A stretch of DNA of 42,244 nucleotides. Origin: UBA7396 sp034676185 (GTDB taxonomy: Bacteria > Patescibacteriota > Gracilibacteria > BD1-5 > UBA6164). A program made the position numbers and the translations under genes. The DNA lies in contig JAUCCN010000012.1 in assembly GCA_034676185.1 (NCBI GenBank), forward strand, positions 1-42,244, read 5' to 3'. Below the pieces are notes generated by a model. The model worked only from the letters and a program-made list of their open reading frames with translations. It was not told where the DNA came from and made no database searches. This document shows positions 1 through 10,294 of this stretch, piece after piece (the stretch's first letter is position 1; each line of letters opens with the position of its first letter).

Positions 1-2
1 GT

Positions 3-149
3 GTGATTGCTATCAAAGATTTAAAAGTAAAATGAGCTCCTGATATAAAAAGAGGCGATAAATTTAAAAACATAAAACTCACTGACGAAGAATGAATAAT
101 TGAATCAGGAAAAATGGTATTGAGAACAGAATTTTTTAAGAAAGTATAA
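3..149 (+). CDS. C-terminal end of an unidentified protein (partial)
   Basis: An open frame enters from the left edge and ends at TAA 147-149. It codes for about 48 residues with two in-frame TGA (Gly) codons (36-38 and 99-101). The tail is charged and ends in RTEFFKKV. I do not recognise the family. It lies 36 bases upstream of mfd on the same strand. The frame is believable because it is open only when TGA is read as Gly, as in the surrounding genes, but so short a fragment cannot be assigned. Confidence 0.5.
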
Positions 150-185
150 TTATAAAATCCATTCTTAACTTTATAAGTTTATCTT

Positions 186-3100
186 ATGCACTACCTCAAT
201 ACCTGAAACATCTTCTCAAGAGCACTTTTGATACAAAAAAATCTAGAAACTCAAAAAAATGCTCTTATCATCACGAAAGAAGAAAACATAAAAAAATATT
301 TAAAAATATTTGAATATTTAGAACTTCCACTTACAGAGATAACTTGTGTATCTCAGTTTATTGATTTTGCTCAAAATAGTTCTGGAACTTTTATAGTGAA
401 TTATGATTTATTTTTTGCTAAACTTCCAAATAATTGGGAATTAGAAAATAAATTTTCTCTTCATTTACAAAAAGATACTCCTTGTGATTTACAAGAACTT
501 TTAAAAAAATTAAATGATTTTTGATACACTCACAGTGATTTTTTAGAATGATGAAATTATAAAAAAAATGGAGACACATTACAAGTAAAATTAAAAAATA
601 AAAAAGAAATTATTTTTGTAAATTTTTGGTGAGATAGTATTGAAAATATTTTTATTGAAAATTGAGTTCAATCAAAAGACATTGAAAAGATAACTTTTTG
701 AAAACAACAAGAAATTAATTTTTATGCTTTGGAAAGTAATTTTTCTAAAGAAATTATTTCATATATTCAAGACAAAAAAATTATTTTAGACAATGTTGAT
801 ATTTTAGAAGGAGCTTGAGAATTACTGGAACTCGAAAATATTTTCTCTCTGGATCTTTTAAAAAACTCTTCTCTTGATCAAAAAAACCTTGATATTACTG
901 ATATTTTTATAGATTCTCTTGAAAATCTTATAAAAATTCTGCAAAATGATAAAAAAATTAGCATTTATACAAAAAATGATTCTACTCTTGAAACTTTTTT
1001 AGAGTATAATAATATTCAAAATATTAGTCTTCATAAAACTCAATTAAATATCTTAAAATCATTTCAATCACCAACAGAAATTATTATTTGTGACGATAAT
1101 TTGTCTAAAATATTTGTCAAAAAAAGAGTAAAAAAATCACTCAGTCAAAATCTTGATTTGCTCTTACAAATCAAGCCTTGAGATTATGTTGTCCATATTG
1201 ATCATGGTATTTGAGTATTTGACGGAATTGTCCAAAAAGAACTTGGAAAATCAAAAAAAGAATATTTAGAAATTCATTATAAAAATAATGACAAACTTTT
1301 CGTTCCAATTACTGAAACGACAAGAATTAGTAAATATATTGGAAGTGAAAATCCAACTTTAACAGGGTTGTCCACAAAGGAATGGTCAAAAAAACTAGAA
1401 AAGGTTTGAGAAGATGTCCAAAAAGTAGCTGAAGAACTTTTAGAAATATACGCAAAAAGAAAACTTTCAAAATGATTTTCATTTCGATATGACTTTGAAG
1501 AAATGACTCAATTTGCAAGAAGTTTTGATTATGATTATACACCAGATCAATTGAATGCAGTTGAAGAAATTATAGAAGATATGGCACAGGAAAATCCAAT
1601 GGAAAGAATTCTTGTCTGAGATGTTGGTTTTTGAAAAACAGAAGTTGCATTTAATGCAGTATACAATGCTTTTTTAAATGGGAAACAATCTATTATTATT
1701 TCACCTTTGGTTGTTTTAGCTTATGAACACTACAATAAAGCTTGTGAAAGATTTTCAAAATTTCCTCTCAATATTGAACTTCTCACTCGTTTTCAAACTA
1801 ACTCACAAGCAAAAATTATTTTAAAAAAGCTTAAAGAATGAAAAATAGATTTAATTATTGGAACTCATAGACTTCTATCAGAAAATATAGAATATAAAGA
1901 TTTATGACTTCTTGTTATTGATGAAGAACACAAATTTTGAGTAAAAGATAAAGAAAAAATCAAAGAAATGAAAGGCAATATAGACATACTTTCTATGTCT
2001 GCAACCCCAATCCCAAGAAGTTTAAATATGGCTTTAAGTGGAATTAGGAGTGTTTCTATTCTCTCAAAAGCACCATCAATGAGAAAATGAGTCGAAACTT
2101 TTGTTTCAAAGTTTGACGATAATATCATTTTACAAGCTGGAAAAAAAGAATTTGAAAGATGAGGACAACTTTTTTTCATTCATAACAGAGTAGAAACTAT
2201 TGATAATATGGCAAAATATCTCTCTGAATTATTTAAAAATAAAAAAGTGGTAGTAACTCATGGACAACTTCCAGGACATGAACTTGAAGATAGAATTCTT
2301 GCTTTTAAAAGAAAAGAATATGATATTTTACTTTCATCAACAGTAATAGAAAATGGAATTGATTTTCCAAATGTAAACACCATTATCATAAATGAAGCTT
2401 ACAAGTTTTGAATCAGTCAAATTCATCAGCTCAGAGGAAGAGTTGGAAGATGAGATCAAAGCTGATATTGTTATCTTTTATTCAAGAAAGAAAAAATCTC
2501 TGAAGATGCTGCCAAAAGGCTTACGACTATAGTAGAATATTCTCATCTTTGAGCTTGATTTGAACTGGCAATGAGAGATTTAGAAATCAGAGGATGATGA
2601 GATATTTTATGACTGAATCAATCTGGGCTTTCAAGTGAAGTTGGTATCAGTGTCTATCTTAAATTATTAGAAGATAAAATTGATGAACTGAAAAATAAGT
2701 CCTATTCACCAGAAGAAAATACTGAAAGTACTAAAAAGATTGAAACCAGTATTGATTTAAATATTCCTGCATACCTTCAAGATGAATTTTTTGATTCAGA
2801 TTTAGATAAGCTAAATTTTTATAGAGAAATTGAATCTATTTCATCAAGAGAAGAATTAGAACATCTGATACAAGACTTTAGAGATTTTTCTTGAGAATTA
2901 TCAAGAGAAAACAAAAATCTCTTTCAATTATTAGAAGTAAAAATTATTGCTTCAAACTATAAAATAAAATCTATTAGAAGAACTGGAGTAAGTTATGAAA
3001 TTTCTTTTCAAGAAAATATAAGTATTGAACAACTTAAAAGCTTTCTTGATATGGATACAGAAGTAAAATTTATAGTAAATGGACTTACGAGTTTAAAATG

Positions 3101-3230
3101 TCCTTGTAATAAATTTAGAGATGATGAAGGTTTCTTAGAGTACATTTATAGGATTATGATTGAAAATAAACAAATTCCTAAAAGGAAAATTATTAAATTC
3201 AAAAAGTCAAGCGAAGAAAAAATGAAATAA
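186..3230 (+). CDS. mfd: Transcription-repair coupling factor Mfd
   Basis: DNA translocase that removes RNA polymerase stalled at lesions and recruits UvrA. With TGA=Gly the frame runs 1014 residues from ATG 186 to TAA 3228. Visible in order: a divergent N-terminal UvrB-like region; a CarD-like polymerase-interaction domain near residue 329 (KPGDYVVHIDHGIGVFDG); Walker A GDVGFGKTEVA near 478, with TGA for one invariant Gly (1617-1619); a DEEH box (VIDEEHKFG); motif III SATPIPRS; motif VI QLRGRVGRGDQSGYCYLLF; then the C-terminal TRCF domain. It is shorter than the usual ~1150 residues, mainly at the N terminus. The start ATG is preceded by AT-rich sequence without an SD. uvrA is also in this window, at 21-24 kb. 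The family call is very secure. Confidence 0.96.
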
Positions 3231-3258
3231 TTGAAAATTTTTGAAAAAACTATACAAT
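3231..3258 (+). promoter_or_regulatory. Candidate sigma-70-type promoter for the thioredoxin-PPIase lipoprotein
   Basis: TTGAAA at 3231-3236, a 16-base spacer and TACAAT at 3253-3258 lie directly after the mfd stop and 28 bases before the next start. A second TTGAAA at 3241 is too close to the -10 to serve. Inferred from consensus only. Confidence 0.4.
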
Positions 3259-3286
3259 GGAAACCGTTATTTTTTAATCAATATTT

Positions 3287-4771
3287 ATGAAAAAAATACT
3301 TACCCTTTTAGCACTCAGTTTTGTTCTTGTAAGTTGTGGAAAAACAGCTACAGAAACTGATCCAAATATAGATTTAAATAATATATCTGGAAAAAGAACT
3401 TTTATAGGTTTTGTTGGAACTTTTTGTCCTCATTGTAGAGAAGAAATTCCTGTACTTGATAAATTTTATAGAGATTATAAAGATCAAGTAAATATGCAGC
3501 TGATTACTACTGATGGAAAAAAATTTGTTGGAGATTATATTATTCCTCAAGATACTTCAAATCCCATCAGTTATGAACAAGCAACTGGAGAAAAATGTGA
3601 TTATGTTCCGAGTTTTGTTATTTATGATGAAAATAAACAAATTATTAATAAAGTATGTGGAGGGAAAATTTCATACGAAGAACTTCAGGCACAACTTTTA
3701 CCAAATTTAGATACTAATAATACACAAAATATGGATAGTAAATACCAATTAGAATGATTTCAAGAATGAGATATTTGAGTAATTATGACAACAACAAATG
3801 GAAAATTAGAAATCAAATTATTTCCGCATGATGTTCCAAAAACAGCAAACAATTTTTTAGCACTTTCAAAAAATGGATATTATGATAATCTTACATTTCA
3901 TAGAGTAATAAAAGATTTTATGATTCAATGAGGTGATCCAGAAGGAACTGGAATGGGATGAGAAAGTATTTATTGAGAAGCTTTTGAAGATGAGTTTACA
4001 CCAAAATTAAAAAATATGAGAGGTTCTCTTTCTATGGCAAACTCATGACCAAATAGCAATGGAAGTCAGTTTTTTATCAACCAAAAAGATAATAATTTTT
4101 TAGATAATAAACATTCAGTATTTGGGCAAGTAGTAAATGGACTTGATAATGTAGATAAAATAGCAAGTACAAAGACAGATGCAAATGATAAACCAGAAAA
4201 AGAAGTAAAAATTATAAAAATGGAAGTAGTAAAATTTCAATCTGGAAGTTTAAAACCATATGATTTTAGTTTAGAAGAAGCAACAAAAAAAGTTGAAGAG
4301 GAAAAAAAGGCAAAACTAGAAGCAGATAAAAATAGAGAAGTAAAAGCTTGAGATAAAATTGCAGTAAATTATGTGTTAACTACTGTAGAAGATGGAAAAG
4401 AGTTTGATAATTCGTATACTAGAGGAACTCCTTTTGAATTTGAAGTATGAACAGATCCAAAACAAGTAGTTCCTTGATTTGATACTGGAGTAATGGGAAT
4501 GAAAATTGGAGAGAAAAAGACTCTTAATCTCAAAGTTACTGATGCTTATGGTCCAAGAGATGATGCAAATATTCAAGAAGTACCAAAAGCAGATTTAAAA
4601 GATTTTGAAGATAATGGATTTAAATTAGAAGTATGAGTAAAACTTCCAACTATGTATGGAGAATTTGAAATTGTAGAAGTTAAAAAAGATACAGTAAAAA
4701 TTGATCTCAATCATCCTCTTGCTGGAAAAGAATTAAAATTTGAAGTAGAAATGGTAGAATTTAAAAATTAA
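3287..4771 (+). CDS. Lipoprotein fusing a thioredoxin-like domain, a cyclophilin and an FKBP-type PPIase
   Basis: A single 494-residue frame when TGA is Gly. Residues 1-17 are a lipoprotein signal peptide with lipobox LVSC (Cys17). Residues ~35-150 are thioredoxin-like with a CPHC redox motif at 47-50 and a later conserved-looking Pro (VPSFVIYDENK). Residues ~160-315 are a cyclophilin (FHRVIKDFMIQGGDPEGTG, SMANSGPNSNGSQFFI, FGQVVNGLDNVDKI). After a charged helical linker, ~350-494 are FKBP-like (AGDKIAVNYVL, VVPGFDTGVMGMKIGEKK), with an insert resembling the flap of SlyD-type enzymes. The protein should be anchored outside the membrane, where it could join disulfide chemistry to proline isomerisation for folding secreted proteins such as the S-layer protein. 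Domain identities are clear; the joint function is inference. The first 156 codons contain no TGA, whereas the rest contains many. Confidence 0.9.
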
Positions 4772-4801
4772 AAAAAACTTGGAAAAATCCAAGTTTTTTT
4801 A
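4771..4801. terminator. Bidirectional intrinsic terminator
   Basis: Twelve-base arms (AAAAAAACTTGG at 4771-4782, CCAAGTTTTTTT at 4789-4800) around a 6-base loop. It carries T tracts in both directions, between two convergent genes. It overlaps the stop codons of both. Confidence 0.85.
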
Positions 4802-5023
4802 TTTATCTTTTTTTCTAAATACAAGATCTTTAAAATATTCAAAAATAGCATCTGGAATTTGAGAATAAATTGCTAGAATTTGTTTTACTTTATTATACAC
4901 TTCTACTATTTCCATCAAAGTATCCAAAACTTTTATCAATTTATAAAGCACAATAGAAAACAATGTTCCTATAAGAATAGTAAAAATTGTAAGAGTAATA
5001 TATAAAATATCTAAAACTTCCAT
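4799..5023 (-). CDS. Small membrane protein of unknown function
   Basis: 74 residues starting MEVLDILYITLTIF. Residues ~5-35 form a hydrophobic transmembrane segment, followed by an amphipathic helical stretch (EIVEVYNKVKQILAIYSQIP) and a basic tail FRKKDK. No TGA codons. The stop lies inside the shared terminator. It follows the 163-residue thioredoxin-fold-like gene by 41 bases and is probably cotranscribed with it. I do not recognise a family. Confidence 0.65.
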   Translation of the reverse strand: MEVLDILYITLTIFTILIGTLFSIVLYKLIKVLDTLMEIVEVYNKVKQILAIYSQIPDAIFEYFKDLVFRKKDK

Positions 5024-5064
5024 AATTTTTAATTTAAAGAATAGTTAATTCAAGAAAAAATCTT

Positions 5065-5556
5065 TTAAATCTCTTCTATTGCTCTATTTATATCTAAAGT
5101 TAAGCTTTTTACAACTTTTTTTATATTGTCTTCTCCTGTAATTATTTTATAAACTTCTTTATTTTCAAATACAATCAAAGCTGGTAATTCTTCAATATTA
5201 TAAGAAGTAATATCTATATTTTTATTATTGGTATCAATAATTTTAATCGTAAGACTTTGCGAAAAAGATTTGGTAAGTAATATAGGTATAGAAAGTAAAA
5301 AATCCTTATAAAAATCTTTATTTTGATCTCCCACTACTAAAATACTTCTTTTTACAAAAGTTTTTTCTTCACCATCTTTAGTAGAGATAGTCTTGTTTGC
5401 TGATTTTAAAATGAGTGCTTCTAAATCTGTTTGATCTTTTAAAACAAGACCTGATTGGCTTATTTTTTCAGCAGAAAATTCTACTGCTTTATCTTTCATT
5501 TCCATAGCTTTATTCTTTAAATCCGTGGCTTTTTGTTTCCATTTTGAAAAATCCAT
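5065..5556 (-). CDS. Hypothetical protein with amphipathic N terminus and thioredoxin-fold-like C terminus
   Basis: 163 residues. Residues 1-35 are a lysine/glutamate-rich amphipathic helix (FSKWKQKATDLKNKAMEMKD), resembling peripheral membrane or coiled-coil helices. Residues ~70-160 alternate strands and helices and contain ELPALIVFENKEVYKI, which looks like the cis-Pro strand and following strand of thioredoxin-like folds. There is no CxxC, so it would not be a redox enzyme. It starts at ATG 5556 behind a good promoter and is followed by a small membrane protein gene. Family unassigned; the fold suggestion is pattern-based. Confidence 0.65.
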   Translation of the reverse strand: MDFSKWKQKATDLKNKAMEMKDKAVEFSAEKISQSGLVLKDQTDLEALILKSANKTISTKDGEEKTFVKRSILVVGDQNKDFYKDFLLSIPILLTKSFSQSLTIKIIDTNNKNIDITSYNIEELPALIVFENKEVYKIITGEDNIKKVVKSLTLDINRAIEEI

Positions 5557-5585
5557 AATTATATTTTAGTTATAAAATTTTATTG

Positions 5586-5614
5586 ATTATATCATAAAAT
5601 AATAAAAAATGCAA
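5586..5614 (-). promoter_or_regulatory. Promoter for the 5556 minus-strand gene
   Basis: On the minus strand, TTGCAT (5609-5614), a 17-base spacer and a perfect TATAAT (5586-5591), 30 bases before the start codon. Confidence 0.6.
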
Positions 5615-5721
5615 AATAATCAATTCCTTTTAGATTTTTTATTATTTATATAATACTTTCAGATTTAATAATTATGAAATTCTGTTTATGAATAATAAAG
5701 AGAAAACAGGAAAAGTTAAAT

Positions 5722-5748
5722 TTGATTTTTTATAAATTTTTATATAAT
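5722..5748 (+). promoter_or_regulatory. Candidate promoter for the small overlapping gene pair
   Basis: TTGATT at 5722-5727 and a perfect TATAAT at 5743-5748 with a short 15-base spacer, 28 bases before the ATG at 5777. Confidence 0.45.
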
Positions 5749-5776
5749 AGAAAAAATAGTTTTTAATATATAAAAT

Positions 5777-5923
5777 ATGGAAACTTTATACACTCTTTCA
5801 GAGGCTCAAAAAATAGGTACAAAAATAATAGAAGAATATGTAAATCAACTACAAAAAGAAATAATAAACTTTAAAAATAAATCTTGTATTTCTACAGATA
5901 AAGAAACATCCGCTTATGTATAA
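5777..5923 (+). CDS. Small protein, first gene of an overlapping pair
   Basis: 48 residues, METLYTLSEAQKIGTKI at the start, then a lysine/glutamate-rich helix and a short polar tail; stop TAA 5921. It overlaps the next gene by 8 bases (ATGTATAA), which implies coupled translation. It has its own promoter and the pair is followed by a terminator. The size and coupling resemble an antitoxin or other small partner, but no DNA-binding motif is evident. Family unknown. Confidence 0.55.
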   Translation: METLYTLSEAQKIGTKIIEEYVNQLQKEIINFKNKSCISTDKETSAYV

Positions 5924-6248
5924 AGTATTTTTTGAAAAAAATTTTTTTGAATGATTTCATCAATTTCTCATTTCTCTAAAAAATCAAGATTTTGAAAGGT
6001 ATCAAGAAAACGAAATAATACAAATCTATTCTGAAATACCTGAAAAAATAAAAACAGATATTTTAAATACCATTCATATTATTTGTGAAAATTGAATGAT
6101 TTGAAGGAAAGTTATTTATAATTTTAAAAATATAGAAAATTGTAGTCATATTTTTGAATATGAAAATTATAAAGTTTGTTTCTTTGCTATAAAAAATGAT
6201 GAAATAAATGAAATAATAGTGAATAATTTAAAAATTAAAAATAGATAA
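5916..6248 (+). CDS. Small protein, second gene of an overlapping pair (possible RelE/HigB-like toxin)
   Basis: 110 residues with TGA=Gly; starts MYKVFFEKNFFEGF and stops at TAA 6246. An N-terminal helical half is followed by a run of short strands (MIGRKVIYNF, HIFEYENYKVCFFAI) that resembles the C-terminal sheet of RelE/ParE/HigB-type toxins (charged residues on strands, then a basic tail KIKNR). The 8-base overlap with the 48-residue gene fits a toxin-antitoxin pair. No diagnostic catalytic residue can be pinned down, so function is inference; it could be any small host protein. Confidence 0.55.
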
Positions 6249-6267
6249 TTCTTTCCTAGATTTTCAA

Positions 6268-6297
6268 CCTTTCTCTAAAGAAGAGAAAGGATTTTTT
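6268..6297 (+). terminator. Intrinsic terminator of the small gene pair
   Basis: Nine-base stem CCTTTCTCT/AGAGAAAGG (6268-6276 with 6282-6290), 5-base loop, then ATTTTTT. Confidence 0.85.
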
Positions 6298-6310
6298 AGT
6301 ATTTAAATCA

Positions 6311-6346
6311 TAAAAAAAAAGACTTATACTTTCGTATAAGTCTTTT
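6311..6346 (-). terminator. Intrinsic terminator of the S-layer gene (also works from plus)
   Basis: Perfect 9-base stem GACTTATAC/GTATAAGTC (6321-6329 with 6334-6342), 4-base loop. A run of A on the left gives a U tract on the minus-strand transcript; TTTT lies on the right. It lies 42 bases beyond the S-layer stop. Confidence 0.85.
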
Positions 6347-6387
6347 AAAACTAATTGAATAATTTTTATATAACTTTTAAACTAAAA

Positions 6388-9300
6388 TTATTTAGTTTCA
6401 GTTAATGGGAATTCACCCATATTGTTATATTGGTTAGCTGAAATTGTAGCACTTCCTGAAACAATATTTAAGTTAGAAAGTGAAACTTGCCAATCTAATG
6501 TATTAGCACCTGATTGAGCAACAACTCCTTCAAGAACTACGATATATGCATTAGTTGAACCAGCATCTACTGTATTTTGAGCAGTAAATGTAACATTTCC
6601 AGTAGTTGTTCATTCAGCAGTTTCACCTAATTTATTATTAGAAGAAATTGAATCTTTATAAACAACTATTTTACCACTACCTGTTGTATAACCTGAGAAT
6701 AGGTTAGAGAATGTAGCACCAGATAATACTACTGAATCTTTACCAGAAGCAGTTACAGTAAATCTTAATGCAGAAGTAGTTAAGTTTTTAGAAGAGTTAG
6801 AAGATTTAGCAATTACAGCTTTATTTTCAGCAACTAAATGTAGATTAGAAGCAACATTTACTGATGCAGCATCAATAGCTTTAACAGTTCCATTTGATCC
6901 TCTTACTTGTACTTGTGATTTATCTAATGCAACATTAAATGTTTCATTAACATTAGTATTAATATCAGCAACTAAGTAGAATGTTTCAGTTCTATCTTGA
7001 GCGATAGAATCTTCTGGATTTAAGTTTTTAAATTCAACACTTGTAGCAGTACTTAATGTAGCAGCTAAATATTTATTTGTTGGAGTTAAAACTCTGAAGT
7101 TAGATAAATTACCTAAATTAGTACCAGTAAACACTAAATCTCTTAATTTAATTGAATCATTTTCAGCTTTAACTCTGAAAGCTAATACTCTTTGATCTTT
7201 ATCACCAGCTAAGAATAGTGAAGCTTTTGGATTATTATCTGATACAGATAAAATTCCTTTAGCATCAGCAACTGTAAATTCAGCTGAACTTGGAACAGAG
7301 TAAGTAGTAATACTATTTGAAGTTAAAGTATCGATAATATCTAAATTAGATAATTTAGCGATAAATTTTCCTGATCCGTAAGCATCAGAGAAATCAACTC
7401 TTAATTCTAATTTAACAGCTGTTTTACCAACTACTTTAGATAAGTTATCAAATTTAACAGTAGTTCCGTTAATAGTTTTTGTAGAAACAGGTACTCCATC
7501 TACATATAATGTAGCGAATGCATTATTAGCATATGAACCAGATGATCCAACTAGTGAGTATTCAGCATTAGAAATGTTTACATCATTACCTTGAGTAACA
7601 GCTAAACTAAGTCCATTTACTAATACACCTTTTGAACCAACTGCGATGTTTGTATTACCAAGTCCATCAACTCTAGTAATACTTAATCCTGTAGAATCAA
7701 CAGATACTTGAACTGCAGAGATAGTACCAACAGCAGAGTCAACTCTATTTTGATTAGATACATATTCTCTTGTAGCAAAAGAAGTTAATCTTAAATCTTC
7801 AAATCTGAAATTAGAAGCAGGAGCATTATCTCTTAATTTTGCATAAATTTTAATAGTTGCAGAACTATTTACAGTAGCAAGACCATTAAATACTGCTGAA
7901 CCAGTAGTTCCAGTAGCACTAGAAGCTGACCAAGTCATAGTAGATGCACCAATTTGTAGGTAAACTGTATCAAATAATTGATTTACAGCAACGCTAGAAT
8001 TGAATGGTAATGTAAGATCTTCTAATGTAATAGGAGTTTTAGTAGTAACAGTACCTTGTAATAATACTACATCATTTGTTCCTTTTGCATAGTTTTTTGA
8101 TAATTCAATTGAAGTATCTCTAGCAAATGTAACATCTGATCCATTAACTGTATAAGTATTTAAATCAGAAGTAACTCTTGTTACAGTTGATCTATATCCA
8201 TTAAGAACTTCAACAGCACTTAAATCTTGATCATTTCTTAAAGAAAATTGGTAAGTATCTCCATTATTATTTTGAACATTTAATACTTTAGCTTTTACGT
8301 AGTAAATAGCAGAAGCACCATCTTTAACAGTATCATTTAAAACAAATGTAGCATCTTTACCAGAAGTAGAAACTTCTTTAGAAACTTTTACACCATTTCT
8401 TTCGATATATAAATCAGAAAGATCTGATAAGTCTCCGTTACCATTTTGTCTTAAAGTAATGCTTTGGAAATTTACATCTCTTGTTTCAGAAGAAGTATCT
8501 CTATTAGCAACTCTAAATCTTCCTAATTCTACAGAATCTTCAGATTGATTATAAATAGATCCAGCTCCAGAAGATTCAAAATCAATAGGAGCAACTGTAT
8601 AAGAAGCAGTTCTTAATGCAGAAGTAGTAAATGCCCCTTTATTATTAGCAGCTGAACTAGAAGTAATTTTTCCAGAAAATTGGAAATCATTTCCAGCAAC
8701 TGTATTTAATTCAACATATAAATCTAAAGTTTCAGTAGAACCAGCTTTAACAACGTAAGCAGGAGCAAAAGAAACTACAGCAGTTCTATCAGAAGAAAAT
8801 GCAGCTCTTCCAGATAATCTTCTACCATCTTTTTCAAACCATACTCTAGTTGAAGTTGGAACAGCAGCTAAACCAACTGAACCTAATTCAATAGTATTAA
8901 CTGATACATCTTTATCACCAGCAGTAAAATCTACTTTAGCGAATCTAATTGTACCAACATTAGGAATTTGAGTTCCTGAAGTAGGAGAAGCAGGATTTAA
9001 AGAAACTTCAACATCACCACCAGTAACTACAACAGTAGAACCATTGTCAGTACTAGTAGAACCAGTATTAGTTTCAGAAGTAGAACCAGTATTAGTTTCT
9101 AAATCTTCACCATCTTCACCAAATAGATCTCCGAATAAATCTCCAAGATCGATTTCTGAATCATCTTCTTCAGAAGAAGTTCCAGTAGTTACTTCAACAG
9201 CAGAATCTGCAGAAACAAATACCATTGATCTTTTAGCAGCAGAAGTAGAAGAAACAGTTGTTTCAGCTGATAAAATACCAGCAGCAACAGCAGCTTGTCT

Positions 9301-9753
9301 ATAAGATTCTCCCCAAGGTTGTACACCTTCAGCAGCAGCTACACCTCTAGCTTGCATAACCATTTTTAAAGCTTCAGCTTCAGTAACTAAATCATTTGGT
9401 CTAAATTTTGCATTAGCAGCAATAAATCCAGCAGATAAAGCAGCTTCAGCATATTTACATCCCCAATCAGAAGCTGGAAGATCTGAAAATTTACCTGTAC
9501 AAGTTTCACCAACTTCTACTGAAGATAAATTCATCATTACTTTCAACATTTCTCTTCTTGTAATGTTTGATCCTAAGTTATAAGCACTTGGATTATTTGA
9601 GTTATCAACAATAACTCCTAAAGAAGCTAATCTGTTAGCAGCATCAACAGATACATCAGCAGCTTTCACTCCTACAACTGGAGCAACTACTGATAATACT
9701 ATCGATAAAGCAGCAGCAGAAGCCGTAGCTTTTTTAAATAAAGTATTACTCAT
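6388..9753 (-). CDS. Secreted S-layer-type surface protein with SLH-like N terminus
   Basis: 1121 residues from the ATG at 9751-9753; an upstream in-frame ATG at 9810 would add a non-signal extension, so the later one is chosen. Residues 1-31 are a typical signal peptide (lysine, hydrophobic core, GVKA-AD cleavage). Residues ~32-180 contain SLH-like wall-binding repeats (NITRREMLKVMMN, FSDLPASDWGCKYAEAAL, FRPNDLVTEAEALKMVMQ). A short acidic linker (SEEDDSEIDLGDLFGDLF) and a Thr/Ser/Gly/Asn-rich repeat follow. The remaining ~830 residues are beta-rich extracellular modules with many Ser, Thr, Asn and Val. It probably forms the cell's surface layer or is a major adhesin. Only one TGA codon is present (6610-6612, residue ~1048), and the frame continues about 74 residues beyond it to TAA 6388-6390. 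Long leader and strong terminators suggest high expression. Confidence 0.9.
9005..9100 (-). repeat. Short direct repeats coding a Thr/Ser/Gly/Asn linker
   Basis: Within the S-layer gene the unit GAAGTAGAACCAGTATTAGT (plus-strand sense) recurs at about 9056-9098 and codes for the repeated peptide TNTGSTSE. It marks the flexible linker between the SLH-like part and the beta-rich body, and is a likely site of length variation. Confidence 0.6.
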
Positions 9754-10040
9754 ATAGAAATATAAGTTATAAAAATAAAATACCGTGTCTTTATCAAAAA
9801 GAAAAAACACTTCTCTTGAAAGGTTTACCTTTCACACCAACTATTACTATATAAAATAGTAAACCTAATATTTTAAAGAGAATTAGGTATACTCTTTTTT
9901 TTTAGAGAAAACTCCCCAAAAAGGTTAAAGCCTTAACCTGAAGTTTGCATATGCATAACTCAGGAAAAAAAGAATAAAGATTTTAAAAATAATTTCTTAT
10001 ATCCTTTTTTCCTGCTTTATACAAAATACAAAATTTAGGA
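9754..10040 (-). promoter_or_regulatory. Long structured 5' leader of the S-layer gene
   Basis: No gene fits between the S-layer start and the pilus operon terminator. This stretch holds a series of inverted repeats: AAAGG/CCTTT (9819-9832), TACTAT/ATAGTA (9845-9861), CCTAAT/ATTAGG (9864-9887), AGGTTAA/TTAACCT (9922-9939), the palindrome TGCATATGCA (about 9946-9956) and CAGGAAAAAA/TTTTTTCCTG (9961-10014). A weak -10-like TATAAA on the minus strand lies near 10020. These look like stabilising or regulatory hairpins in a long mRNA leader. The transcription start is not defined by sequence alone. The remaining bases to 10249 show nothing I can assign. Confidence 0.5.
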
Positions 10041-10242
10041 AAAACTTTAGTGAAGCGATTTTATCATAAAAATAATAAAATTGCAAAGATTATATTATAT
10101 TTTTTCTAAAAATTTTAATGAACAGGGTTTAGTAATGAATACTATGAGGAATTATAGGTTTTATATTGAAAAGTCAAATATTATATCTGAGTTTTCACAT
10201 TTTCTTCACATAAGAAATAAAAGTGAAGATTATAAAATAATA

Positions 10243-10276
10243 AACAAAAAAGTAAGTAGAAATAAACTACTTACTT
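10243..10276 (-). terminator. Intrinsic terminator of the pilus operon
   Basis: Perfect 10-base stem AAGTAAGTAG/CTACTTACTT (10250-10259 with 10267-10276), 7-base loop, and an A run on the left that becomes the U tract of the minus-strand RNA; 19 bases after the pilC stop. Confidence 0.85.
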
Positions 10277-10294
10277 GATTTCTACATCCTATTT

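Noticed and set aside
9044..9304. 86-codon plus-strand frame opposite the S-layer gene
   Set aside because: Antisense shadow of the acidic, Ser/Thr-rich linker; low-complexity product.
10081..10278. 65-codon plus-strand frame upstream of the S-layer gene
   Set aside because: TTG start, no coding character, and it runs into the pilus operon terminator hairpin.
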